From: Pseudaminobacter soli (ex Li et al. 2025)
GTDB taxonomy: Bacteria; Pseudomonadota; Alphaproteobacteria; Rhizobiales; Rhizobiaceae
Length of the DNA stretch: 64,000 nt
Direction: 5' to 3'
NCBI RefSeq assembly: GCF_003012705.1
Contig: NZ_PXYL01000003.1
Coordinates: 434,001-498,000 of the forward strand
Part shown: piece after piece, positions 1 through 7,899 of the stretch
How the letters are laid out: every line of letters begins with the position of its first letter
How positions within the stretch are numbered: position 1 is the stretch's first letter
The notes under the pieces: model-generated
What the model was told of the DNA's origin: nothing
Databases searched by the model: none
Seen by the model: only the letters and a program-made list of their open reading frames with translations
Position numbers and translations under genes: made by a program

Positions 1-1
1 T

Positions 2-676
2 GCGATCTCCATTGCGTTGAAAAATGCCGGCTACAAAGTAGCGGCCAACTATGCCGGCAATGATGAAGCGGCGGCGAAGTTCAGTCAGGAGACGGGCATT
101 CCGGTCTACAAATGGTCGGTCGCCGATTACGATGCATGCGCGGCGGGCCTCTCGAAGGTCGAGGCCGATCTCGGCCCCATCGACATTTTGGTCAACAATG
201 CGGGCATCACCCGCGATGCCATGTTCCACAAGATGACCCGCGAGCAGTGGAACGAGGTGATCGGTACCAATCTCAACGGCGTCTTCAACATGACCCATCC
301 CCTTTGGAGCGGCATGCGCGACCGCAGGTTCGGCCGGGTGATCACCATCTCTTCCATCAACGGGCAGAAGGGTCAGGCCGGCCAGGCCAACTACTCCGCC
401 TCCAAGGCCGGTGATATCGGCTTCACCAAGGCGCTGGCGCAGGAGGGCGCGCGGGCGGGCATCACCGTAAACGTCATCTGCCCCGGCTATATCGGTACCG
501 ACATGGTGATGGCCGTGCCCGAGAAGGTGCGCGAGGCAATCGTTGCGCAGATCCCCGTGGGGCGCCTCGGCGAGCCAGAAGAAGTCGCGCGCTGCGTCCT
601 GTTCCTCGCCTCCGACGAGGCCGGCTTCATCACCGGCTCGACGATTACCGCCAATGGCGGCCAGTATTTGTCGTGA
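2..676 (+). CDS. phaB: Acetoacetyl-CoA reductase, 5' partial
   Basis: NADPH-dependent short-chain dehydrogenase that reduces acetoacetyl-CoA to (R)-3-hydroxybutyryl-CoA for polyhydroxybutyrate synthesis. The reading frame is already open at the left edge, so the start and the glycine-rich NAD(P)-binding loop lie outside; 224 codons are visible, roughly 20 short of the usual length. The NNAG motif follows DILV, the catalytic Ser is in ITISSING and the Tyr/Lys pair is in NYSASKAG. The C-terminal NGGQYLS ending is typical of PhaB rather than of FabG. It ends at a TGA and is followed by a strong hairpin terminator shared with aqpZ. FabG is the main alternative, but the tail and the GQKGQAGQ stretch favour PhaB. 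Confidence 0.85.
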   Translation, partial: AISIALKNAGYKVAANYAGNDEAAAKFSQETGIPVYKWSVADYDACAAGLSKVEADLGPIDILVNNAGITRDAMFHKMTREQWNEVIGTNLNGVFNMTHPLWSGMRDRRFGRVITISSINGQKGQAGQANYSASKAGDIGFTKALAQEGARAGITVNVICPGYIGTDMVMAVPEKVREAIVAQIPVGRLGEPEEVARCVLFLASDEAGFITGSTITANGGQYLS

Positions 677-710
677 GCCGGCGGCATTGGCATGTGCCCG
701 GCATACAAGG

Positions 711-738
711 AAAAACGGCGCCCGAGGGCGCCGTTTTT
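711..738. terminator. Bidirectional rho-independent terminator
   Basis: A perfect 12-bp stem (711-722 with 727-738) closes a four-base CGAG loop. It carries A-run and T-run flanks, so it works on both strands and separates the convergent phaB and aqpZ genes. Confidence 0.9.
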
Positions 739-757
739 ATTTGGGGCTTGGCTGCCC

Positions 758-1447
758 TCAATCTTTCTCGAACAGCGTCTTGTGCGCAATGCCCGCGAGC
801 AGAGCGCCGACCATAGGAGCGACCCAGAACAGCCAGAGCTGCTGCAGCGCCCAGCCGCCGACGAACAGGGCCGGACCGGTCGACCGGGCCGGATTGACCG
901 AGGTGTTGGTCACCGGGATCGAGATCAGATGGATCAGGGTCAGCGCTAGGCCGATGGCGATGCCGGCAAAGCCGGCGGGGACACGGCCGTGGGTGGCGCC
1001 GAGGATGATCATCACGAACAGGAAGGTCAGCACGACCTCCATCAGCAGCGCCGAGCTCAACGGGTAGCCGCCCGGGGAGTGCTCGCCATAGCCGTTTGCC
1101 GCAAAGCCGTTGGCGAGCGTGAAGTCTGCCTTGCCGCTGGCGATGACGTAAAGAACGGTCGAAGCAATGATCGCGCCGACCACCTGCGCGATTATGTAAG
1201 GAACCAGGTCCCGGGCCGGCAGGCGGCCGGCAACCGTCAACCCGACCGACACGGCCGGATTGAAATGGCCGCCGGAGATTCCGCCGACCGCATAGACCAT
1301 CGTCAGGACTGTCAACCCGAACGCCAACGCAACGCCAGCGAACCCGATGCCGAGACCGGGGTATGCCGCGGCGAGAACGGCACTGCCGCAACCACCGAAT
1401 ACAAGCCAGAAAGTGCCGAGGAGTTCGGCCAACAAACGTTTGGACAT
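758..1447 (-). CDS. aqpZ: Aquaporin Z
   Basis: Six-helix water channel of the inner membrane, 229 residues, the usual AqpZ length. Both half-helix signatures are present: NPAVSVGL near residue 63 and [10 protein letters not shown] near residue 185. The aromatic/arginine filter of AqpZ is consistent with the Arg after the second NPA. The start ATG at 1447 gives the expected [19 protein letters not shown] first helix, with an AGGAGG-like ribosome site just upstream on the minus strand (1454-1459). It is convergent with phaB and stands alone. The upstream kilobase has no obvious gene, so its promoter probably lies within 1450-1600. Confidence 0.95.
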   Translation of the reverse strand: MSKRLLAELLGTFWLVFGGCGSAVLAAAYPGLGIGFAGVALAFGLTVLTMVYAVGGISGGHFNPAVSVGLTVAGRLPARDLVPYIIAQVVGAIIASTVLYVIASGKADFTLANGFAANGYGEHSPGGYPLSSALLMEVVLTFLFVMIILGATHGRVPAGFAGIAIGLALTLIHLISIPVTNTSVNPARSTGPALFVGGWALQQLWLFWVAPMVGALLAGIAHKTLFEKD

Positions 1448-1702
1448 TGTCTAGCCTCCTGATGCCAAGCCTTGAAAAGGAGTCATGAAATCGGCACGAA
1501 GACAATGCGGTCCAGGCCAGTGCTCGACTGCTCGAGGCAATTGTCACAATTATTTCGCTATAGAGGGCCGTGATCTTGCCGATCTTTCGATTTGTTGTGC
1601 CGAAATGAGGCGATATTGTTAACGCGACGCGACGCAGTTGTCGGTCGAGGCGGGGCGGTTCGGCGGCGATTGGTATGTGGCTCTGCCCGTGTCGCAACAT
1701 GT

Positions 1703-1790
1703 AGCGGTGAACAAAGCGGGAAACGGCCCCTATCAGCGATTCGTCGCTGCTTCGTTCTTCCTTTGGCCGGAACGTTAACGCGGACTGCGA
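1703..1790 (+). repeat. GANTC repeat unit A
   Basis: Begins GTGAACAAAGCGGGAAA and continues TCAGCGATTCGTCGC, then TTCCTTTGGCCGGAACGTTAACGC. It shares order and wording with units B and C but has lost one GATTC. Function unknown. Confidence 0.65.
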
Positions 1791-1973
1791 CAGATGCCGC
1801 CTGCTGCGGCAATCTCTGCTTAATCTCCGTAAAGGATTTACTTGCGCCGGCTTGCCGGGAACTGGGTCGGAGACAGGGCCGCGCCAAAGGTTAATACCTG
1901 CGGCGAAGAAGCGGCAAAAGGGCGGTTCTCCGATTCAGCATATGGATGCGCAAATCCTGTCAAGGCGCACATC

Positions 1974-2061
1974 TAGTGGTGAACAAAAGGGGAAAAGATG
2001 GGAATCAGCGATTCGTCGCCGATTCGTTCCTCCTTTGGCCGATCCGTTAATGCGGATTGCG
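1974..2061 (+). repeat. GANTC repeat unit B
   Basis: The best conserved unit: GTGAACAAAAGGGGAAAAG, then GGAATCAGCGATTCGTCGCC, then GATTCGTTCC, the TTTGGCC box and a GTTAATGCGGATTGCG tail. A leading CCGATTCAGCATATGG motif lies about 45 bases upstream (1930-1945). Confidence 0.7.
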
Positions 2062-2213
2062 CTAAGCCTCGATGGAGGCGCTATAAAATCGTTATATTTC
2101 AATCTGTTAATGTGCTTTTCAGCTAGTGCAACGGCGAGCGGTCGATGCCGATGTCGGCGCGCTGTCCTCGCCGATTCAGCATGTGGTGTGATGGGCGCCG
2201 ATTCCGCCTAGAT

Positions 2214-2290
2214 GTGGCCGTGAACAAAAGCTGAATCTAATGGAGTCAGCGATTCGTCGCCGATTCGTTCCAGAGTCGTTCCAGCCGTCA
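2214..2290 (+). repeat. GANTC repeat unit C
   Basis: Begins GTGAACAAAAGCTGAATC and continues AGTCAGCGATTCGTCGCC and GATTCGTTCCAG; the TTTGGCC tail has degenerated. The leading CCGATTCAGCATGTGG motif is again upstream (2171-2186), matching the one before unit B. Unit spacing is 271 and 241 bases. Confidence 0.7.
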
Positions 2291-2453
2291 AATTGCCGAA
2301 GATTTAGGGCTTTTGTTTCCGGGCCCAAGCCACTATCTGTCGTTATCAAAGCGACCCGATCATGAGTTCATCGTCCTCGCCTCAAGAAAGCCGCCTGTCC
2401 TGCTCCGCCGGATGCCAGCTTAACGTCGAGCCAGAAAGGCCGCCCAGCTCCCG

Positions 2454-5400
2454 ATGAATATGCATCCGAAGCAGAATGCCCCGCTCGTCCTTTCCGGGCG
2501 TGACGTGACGGCTGTGCTGGGGCCGACCAATACCGGCAAGACGCATCTGGCGATCGAGCGCATGGTGGCGCATGAGAGCGGTGTCATCGGCCTGCCGCTC
2601 AGGCTGCTCGCGCGCGAGGTCTACACCCGCGTCTGCGAGAAAGTGGGCGCCCACAACGTTGCGCTCGTCACCGGCGAAGAGAAGATCATCCCGCCCACGG
2701 CGCGCTATTCGGTCTGCACGGTCGAGGCGATGCCACGCGAGACCAATGCCGCCTTCGTCGCCATCGACGAAGTGCAACTGGCCAACGATCTCGAGCGCGG
2801 CCACATCTTCACCGACCGCATCCTGCATCTGCGCGGCAAGCAGGAAACGCTGCTCTTGGGTGCGGCCACCATGCGCGGCATCCTGGAAAAGCTACTGAAG
2901 GGCATTTCGGTGGTGACGCGGCCGCGCCTGTCGCATCTTGCCTATGCCGGCTCCAAGAAGCTGACGCGCCTGCCGCGCCGCTCGGCCATCGTCGCCTTCT
3001 CGGCCGACGAGGTCTATGCCATCGCCGAGCTCATCCGCCGCCAGCGCGGTGGGGCAGCTGTCGTGCTGGGCGCGCTTTCGCCCCGCACCCGCAACGCCCA
3101 GGTGGCGCTCTACCAGTCCGGCGACGTCGACTATCTGGTCGCCACCGATGCCATCGGCATGGGTCTCAACCTCGATGTCGACCATGTTGCCTTCGCCCAG
3201 AACCGCAAATTCGACGGTTTCCAGTTCCGCAACCTGACAGCTTCGGAGCTTGGCCAGATCGCAGGCCGCGCCGGCCGCCACATGCGCGACGGCACCTTTG
3301 GCGTCACCGGCCAGGTCGATCCCTTCGACGAGGAGTTGGTCGAAAAAATCGAGGCGCATGATTTCGATCCGGTGAAGGTGCTGCAATGGCGCACCGCCCA
3401 GTTCGATTTCGCCAGCATCGATGCGCTCAAGCGCTCCATCGACACGATTGCACCCGTTGAGGGGCTGACGCGGGCGCTCCCGGCGGTCGACGCCCAGGCG
3501 CTCGAGCATCTGTCGCGCGATTCCGACATTACCCGGCGCGCCAGCCGCCGCGATCGCGTGGCCCTGCTGTGGGATGTCTGTGCGCTGCCGGACTACCGCC
3601 GCATCGCGCCGGCGCAGCATGCCGATCTCGTCGCCTCGATCTTCGTCGATATTGCCGATCGCGGCCATGTCGACGAGAATTACATGGCCGAACAGGTCCG
3701 CCGCGCCGATACGACGGACGGCGATATCGATACGCTGTCACACCGCATTGCCCAAATCCGCACCTGGACCTATGTGTCAAACCGCCCTGGCTGGTTGGCC
3801 GATCCGCTACATTGGCAGGAAAAGACACGGGAAATCGAAGACAGATTGTCCGATGCACTGCATGAACGGTTGACGAAACGCTTCGTAGATCGCAGGACTT
3901 CCGTCCTCATGCGCCGCCTTAGAGAAAATACAATGCTAGAAGCCGAAATCAGCTCAACCGGAACCGTCCTCGTCGAAGGCCATCACGTCGGGGAATTGCA
4001 AGGATTCCGTTTCACGGCCGACCAGAGTGCGGGCGGCGAAGACGGCAAGGCCATCCGGGCAGCCGCGCAGAAGGCGCTCGGCGCCGAGTTCGAAACGCGT
4101 GCCGAGCGTTTCTCGGCCTGCGCCAATGGCGATCTTGCGCTGGGCTCCGACGGCACGCTGCGCTGGATCGGTGCGCCGATCGGCACGCTGGTGTCGACCG
4201 AGGATGCGCTGCGTCCGCGCGTCATCCTGCTTGCCGACGAGCAACTGACCGGCCCCGCCCGCGACAAGGTCGCGGCTCGCGCCGAACGCTTCGTCAATTT
4301 CCAGATCGAGACCGCGCTGAAGCCGCTGTTCGACCTGCGCGGCGCCGAGCAGTTGACCGGCATTGCGCGCGGCATCGCCTTCCAGCTCGTCGAGAATTTC
4401 GGCCTGATCAACCGTCGCGACATCGCGGAGGAGATCAAGTCGCTCGACCAGGAGGGCCGCGCCAGCCTGCGTCGGCTGGGCGTGCGCTTCGGCGCCTACC
4501 ATATCTTCGTGCCGACCCTGCTCAAGCCCGGCCCGGCCGGTCTCATTACGCTGCTATGGGCGCTGAAGAACGACGGCAAGGACAAGCCCGGCTTTGGCGA
4601 CGTGGTGCATGCACTGGCCGCCGGTCGCACTTCGGTGGTGGTCGATCCCGCCTTCGACAAGGCCTTCTACAAGCTCGCCGGCTTCCGCATGCTCGGTCGC
4701 CGCGCCGTGCGCGTCGACATTCTGGAACGTCTGGCCGACCTCATCCGCCCGGCGCTGGCCTGGAAGGCCGGCATTGGCGCGCGTCCGGACGGCGCCTTTG
4801 ACGGCAGCGCCTTCCTGGTGACGCCGGCCATGATGTCGATCCTCGGCGCCACCGCCGACGACATGGAAGAAATCCTCAAAGGCCTGGGCTATCGCGCCGA
4901 CGCCAAGCCCGCAGCCGATGTGAAGGCCAAGCTCGAGGCGCTCGACGAGACCGCCCGTCAGGCCGCTGCCGCGGAAGCGGCACGGAAGGCGGCTGCCGAG
5001 CAGGCTGCCGCGGCTCCGGAGGGCGAGGCACCTGCGGCGGAAGGCGAAGCACCTGCGGCGGAAGCTGCAGAAGCGGCTGTGGCCGATGCCGAGCCCGCCC
5101 AGCAAGCTGCCGAGGCAGTTGTAGCCGAGCGCGACGAACAGGCCGCTGCGCCAGCTTCCGAGCCCGTTGCCGAGGCTGTCCCAGAGGCTGCGGCTGCTGC
5201 TGAAGCGACTGCAGTCGCCGCGGCTGAACCGGCTGAGGCCGCGTCCGAAGCCGGCGAAGAGCCCAAGCCGATCCTGCTGTGGCGCGTTGCGCGCTTCGAG
5301 CAGCGTCCGCGCCACCGGCACGACAATCGCCAGCGTGGCGGCCAGGCCGAAGCGCGCGGCGATAACGCCAACCGGCGCAATGAGCAGCGTGGCGACGGCC

Positions 5401-5630
5401 AGGCGCGCGAAGGCGGCAAGGAACGGTTCGAACGCAAGTTCAACAAGGGCAAGCCCGGCGGCCGGCCGAACGGCGAGGGCGGGCGCCCCGACCGGCGCGA
5501 CGATCGCGGCGGGAAGGCCCAGGGCAAGGGCGGTTTCCAGCAAAAGCCGCGTGAGGAGCGCCCCGTCCGCATCGATCCGGATTCGCCCTTCGCCAAGCTG
5601 GCTGCGCTGCGCGACCAGCTCAAGAAGTAG
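2454..5630 (+). CDS. SUV3-like superfamily 2 RNA helicase
   Basis: ATP-dependent helicase of the Ski2/Suv3 type, 1058 residues; called MgpS-like or helicase-related in rhizobia. Walker A is GPTNTGKT (23-30), motif II is DEVQ (105-108, the Suv3 variant of DEAD), and motifs V and VI lie in ATDAIGMGLNLD and QIAGRAGR. The middle third resembles the Suv3 C-terminal domains. From about residue 820 the protein becomes Ala/Glu-rich low complexity, with a short tandem repeat (GEAPAAE twice), then an Arg/Gly/Asn/Gln-rich basic tail ending in a short conserved DPDSPFAKLAALRDQLKK end. Likely role: RNA unwinding in decay or ribosome work. ATG 2454 is used; ATG 2460 in the same frame is also possible. It is followed after 12 bases by the Hsp15 gene. 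Confidence 0.88.
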   Translation: MNMHPKQNAPLVLSGRDVTAVLGPTNTGKTHLAIERMVAHESGVIGLPLRLLAREVYTRVCEKVGAHNVALVTGEEKIIPPTARYSVCTVEAMPRETNAAFVAIDEVQLANDLERGHIFTDRILHLRGKQETLLLGAATMRGILEKLLKGISVVTRPRLSHLAYAGSKKLTRLPRRSAIVAFSADEVYAIAELIRRQRGGAAVVLGALSPRTRNAQVALYQSGDVDYLVATDAIGMGLNLDVDHVAFAQNRKFDGFQFRNLTASELGQIAGRAGRHMRDGTFGVTGQVDPFDEELVEKIEAHDFDPVKVLQWRTAQFDFASIDALKRSIDTIAPVEGLTRALPAVDAQALEHLSRDSDITRRASRRDRVALLWDVCALPDYRRIAPAQHADLVASIFVDIADRGHVDENYMAEQVRRADTTDGDIDTLSHRIAQIRTWTYVSNRPGWLADPLHWQEKTREIEDRLSDALHERLTKRFVDRRTSVLMRRLRENTMLEAEISSTGTVLVEGHHVGELQGFRFTADQSAGGEDGKAIRAAAQKALGAEFETRAERFSACANGDLALGSDGTLRWIGAPIGTLVSTEDALRPRVILLADEQLTGPARDKVAARAERFVNFQIETALKPLFDLRGAEQLTGIARGIAFQLVENFGLINRRDIAEEIKSLDQEGRASLRRLGVRFGAYHIFVPTLLKPGPAGLITLLWALKNDGKDKPGFGDVVHALAAGRTSVVVDPAFDKAFYKLAGFRMLGRRAVRVDILERLADLIRPALAWKAGIGARPDGAFDGSAFLVTPAMMSILGATADDMEEILKGLGYRADAKPAADVKAKLEALDETARQAAAAEAARKAAAEQAAAAPEGEAPAAEGEAPAAEAAEAAVADAEPAQQAAEAVVAERDEQAAAPASEPVAEAVPEAAAAAEATAVAAAEPAEAASEAGEEPKPILLWRVARFEQRPRHRHDNRQRGGQAEARGDNANRRNEQRGDGQAREGGKERFERKFNKGKPGGRPNGEGGRPDRRDDRGGKAQGKGGFQQKPREERPVRIDPDSPFAKLAALRDQLKK

Positions 5631-5642
5631 GTGTAGGCGTCG

Positions 5643-6026
5643 ATGGCTGCCGAAGGTCGCCAGCGCATCGACAAATGGCTGTTCTTCTCGCGTGCGGTGA
5701 AATCGCGGTCCCTGGGCGCCAAGATCGCCCAGATGGGCCGCGTGCGCATCAATGGCGAGAAGACGAGCCAGGCAGCGGATTCCGTTAAGCCAGGTGACGT
5801 CCTGACCATCACGCTCGACCAGCGCATCCTGGTCTACAAGGTGCTGCTGCCGGGTACCCGGCGCGGCCCGGCCGAAGAGGCGCGGCTGCTCTACGAGGAT
5901 CTGTCGCCGCCTCAGGCTGCCCGCGATCCGGCCTTGCCGGACGCTCTGGTGCCCGTGCGCGACGCCGGCAGCGGCCGCCCGACCAAGCGTCAGCGCCGTC
6001 AAATCGACCGATTGCGCGACAACTGA
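5643..6026 (+). CDS. hslR: S4-domain RNA-binding heat-shock protein Hsp15
   Basis: Small basic protein of 127 residues. The S4 fold spans about residues 5-70 ([20 protein letters not shown], then [21 protein letters not shown]). In Escherichia coli Hsp15 binds free 50S subunits carrying stalled nascent chains. The C-terminal third is Pro/Arg-rich and ends in a basic tail ([14 protein letters not shown]). The gene lies 12 bases after the helicase, so the two are probably co-transcribed, which fits a shared RNA or ribosome role. Confidence 0.9.
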   Translation: MAAEGRQRIDKWLFFSRAVKSRSLGAKIAQMGRVRINGEKTSQAADSVKPGDVLTITLDQRILVYKVLLPGTRRGPAEEARLLYEDLSPPQAARDPALPDALVPVRDAGSGRPTKRQRRQIDRLRDN

Positions 6027-6174
6027 AGATCATCGGCGCGCGTCCTGGCGGGTTTGTGAAAAGACATTCCCCGATGTCGCCCTTATGCGACATGGCCGCC
6101 CTTGCAAGACCTTCGCAAAGCGGTTACCTGACCCCCATATTATCAGGAGTGGACCAGAGTCCCGGAGCAGCACC

Positions 6175-6513
6175 ATGACCTATGTCGTGACCGACAATTG
6201 CATCAAGTGCAAATACATGGACTGCGTCGAGGTGTGTCCGGTCGACTGCTTCTACGAAGGCGAGAACATGCTCGTCATCCATCCGGACGAGTGCATCGAC
6301 TGCGGCGTCTGCGAGCCCGAATGCCCCGCCGACGCCATCAAGCCCGATACCGAGCCCGGTCTTGAGAAGTGGCTTGAGGTCAATACCGAATACGCTTCGA
6401 AGTGGCCGAACATAACGTCCAAAAAGGACGCGCCTGCCGATGCCAAGGAATTCGACGGGGTCGAAGGCAAGTTCGAGAAATTCTTCTCGCCGGAGCCCGG
6501 CGAAGGAAACTGA
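6175..6513 (+). CDS. fdxA: Seven-iron ferredoxin FdxA
   Basis: Small soluble electron carrier, 112 residues, with one [3Fe-4S] and one [4Fe-4S] cluster by analogy with Azotobacter ferredoxin I. Cysteines sit at 9, 12, 17, 21, 25 and at 40, 43, 46, 50. The pattern C9/C17/C50 for the 3Fe cluster and C21/C40/C43/C46 for the 4Fe cluster is intact. The C-terminal extension (about 60 residues) is normal for the family. ATG 6175 gives [13 protein letters not shown], the standard N-terminus; the longer in-frame upstream sequence has no family match. In rhizobia this gene regularly sits between hslR and the CarD-type regulator. Confidence 0.95.
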   Translation: MTYVVTDNCIKCKYMDCVEVCPVDCFYEGENMLVIHPDECIDCGVCEPECPADAIKPDTEPGLEKWLEVNTEYASKWPNITSKKDAPADAKEFDGVEGKFEKFFSPEPGEGN

Positions 6514-6893
6514 CAACTCGCCTGCGCGCGCTTGCCCTTCGCAATCCGCGCTCTAGATCACGAGTCGACATGACGGCCCTGCATCGCGGGGCTGCGCCCG
6601 CGCATGCGGCAAAATCTTGATTCTTTCAACTTTTTGTGGTAGGAAAGGGTCAACATGCCGCTGACACGCTGTCGATTTATGGCGCAACGCCCTAATCACT
6701 GAAAGGTGAACACGAACTTCGGACCAAGGTGACTTGGGCTGGGCAAACGCAATGCATGTCGTTTGCCGGTCCCCGGCTTCTTCCCGGAGCGCGTTTGCCT
6801 GTTTTGTCTTGCGGTATCCCGACTACACGGCCAGTTCGGCCGTGCAACAGGTGTGCCGGCCGAGCCGGCGCCACAAAAGGAGTTCAGGGCGTA
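6514..6893. other. Leader region of the CdnL gene
   Basis: 380 bases without a supported gene. An AT-richer patch (6615-6660) contains AGGAAAGGG placed five bases before an ATG at 6656 that opens a 15-codon frame (MPLTRCRFMAQRPNH, stop 6701-6703). The rest up to the CdnL ribosome site shows nothing recognisable. Confidence 0.4.
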
Positions 6894-7481
6894 ATGGCAA
6901 CCGCAACCACGCAGAAGAAATCCGCAGCAGGCCGTCACGGCTTCAAGACCGGCGAGTACATCGTCTATCCGGCACACGGCGTTGGCCAGATCATGGCGAT
7001 CGACGAGCAGGAAGTGGCCGGCCACAAGCTGGAGCTCTTCGTCATCGATTTCCAGAAGGACAAGATGCGCCTGAAGGTGCCGGTCGCCAAGGCGACGTCG
7101 ATCGGCATGCGCAAGCTGTCGGAGACGGACTATGTCGATCGTGCGCTGAAGGTGCTGCAGGGCCGCGCCCGCGTGAAGCGCACCATGTGGTCGCGCCGCG
7201 CGCAGGAATACGATGCCAAGATCAACTCCGGCGACCTGATCTCGATCTCGGAAGTCGTGCGCGACCTCTATCGCGCCGAGAACCAGCCCGAGCAGTCCTA
7301 TTCCGAGCGCCAGCTTTATGAAGCCGCGCTGGACCGCATGGCCCGCGAGATCGCGGCCGTCAACCGCCTGTCGGAGACCGAGGCAGTGCGCATGATCGAG
7401 ACCAACCTCGCCAAGGGCCCCAAGCGCGGCTCCAAGGCCGAGGCCGACAACGAGGAAACCGAGCAGGAAGAAGCGGCATAA
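6894..7481 (+). CDS. cdnL: CdnL/CarD-family RNA polymerase-binding regulator
   Basis: 195 residues. The N-terminal CarD/TRCF RNA-polymerase-interaction domain runs from about residue 15 to 75 (FKTGEYIVYPAHGVGQI onward) and the helical CarD C-terminal domain from about 85 to 170. Proteins of this family bind the beta subunit and stabilise open complexes; in Caulobacter CdnL supports rRNA and biosynthetic transcription. The tail is acidic (EADNEETEQEEAA). The start ATG 6894 is set by AAAAGGAG at 6875-6882; frames upstream are longer but do not resemble the family. A strong terminator follows. Confidence 0.92.
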   Translation: MATATTQKKSAAGRHGFKTGEYIVYPAHGVGQIMAIDEQEVAGHKLELFVIDFQKDKMRLKVPVAKATSIGMRKLSETDYVDRALKVLQGRARVKRTMWSRRAQEYDAKINSGDLISISEVVRDLYRAENQPEQSYSERQLYEAALDRMAREIAAVNRLSETEAVRMIETNLAKGPKRGSKAEADNEETEQEEAA

Positions 7482-7512
7482 GCCGCGCCTGCGAAGCTTT
7501 CACGGCTTTAAG

Positions 7513-7540
7513 AAACCCGGCGGCGACGCCGGGTTTTTTT
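7513..7540 (+). terminator. Rho-independent terminator after cdnL
   Basis: A ten-base stem (7513-7522 with 7527-7536), GCGA loop and seven Ts at 7534-7540, 32 bases after the cdnL stop. Confidence 0.92.
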
Positions 7541-7671
7541 GTTCGTGACCTGAGCATTGACTCCTTGGGAAAGCGATAGGCATCCCACGGTGATTGATGC
7601 CGCGACGTCTTCTTTGCCTTCCGCCTGCATAGGCCTAAGATCGAAGACCTTCGCAAGACAGGAGGCCGGCC

Positions 7672-7863
7672 ATGGACGAAGACGTCTTCAACATGTCGAT
7701 CCGCAAATTCCTGAAGCAGGTCGGCGTCACCTCCCAGCGCGCCCTCGAAATGGCGGTGCGGGACGGCAAGATAAAGGGCGGCAATCTGCGTGTGCGCATG
7801 ACGCTGACGGCCGAAGGCGTCGATCTTCATCACGTCGTGGATGGCGAGATCAGGCTCGACTGA
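7672..7863 (+). CDS. DUF6494 family small protein
   Basis: 63-residue protein starting MDEDVFNMSIRKFLKQVGV. It has an excellent ribosome site, AGGAGGCC at 7660-7667. The N-terminal half looks helical and the second half strand-rich (LRVRMTLTAEGVDLHHVVDGEIRLD). I recognise it as the short DUF6494 family common in Alpha- and Betaproteobacteria; function is unknown. It is convergent with the acyl-CoA dehydrogenase gene 36 bases away. Confidence 0.75.
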   Translation: MDEDVFNMSIRKFLKQVGVTSQRALEMAVRDGKIKGGNLRVRMTLTAEGVDLHHVVDGEIRLD

Positions 7864-7899
7864 GACCTCGATAGGCTGAGCAGCGGAGGCGGGTGTTCG

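Larger units (their letters stand above)
1448..2453. other. 1-kb non-coding stretch with three diverged repeats
   Basis: No open frame here has a convincing ribosome site or family resemblance. The stretch holds three copies of a unit of about 80 bases and twelve GANTC sites between 1738 and 2277. It separates aqpZ from the SUV3-type helicase gene, so both promoters must be inside it. TTAA-containing tails (CGTTAACGCGG and CGTTAATGCGG) follow two of the three units. Confidence 0.6.

Noticed and set aside
1592-2211. Frames of 100-119 codons in the repeat region
   Set aside because: They run across the repeats, lack ribosome sites and use atypical codons.
1703-2290. CRISPR array
   Set aside because: Only three diverged units 240-270 bases apart with unequal spacing; no cas genes.
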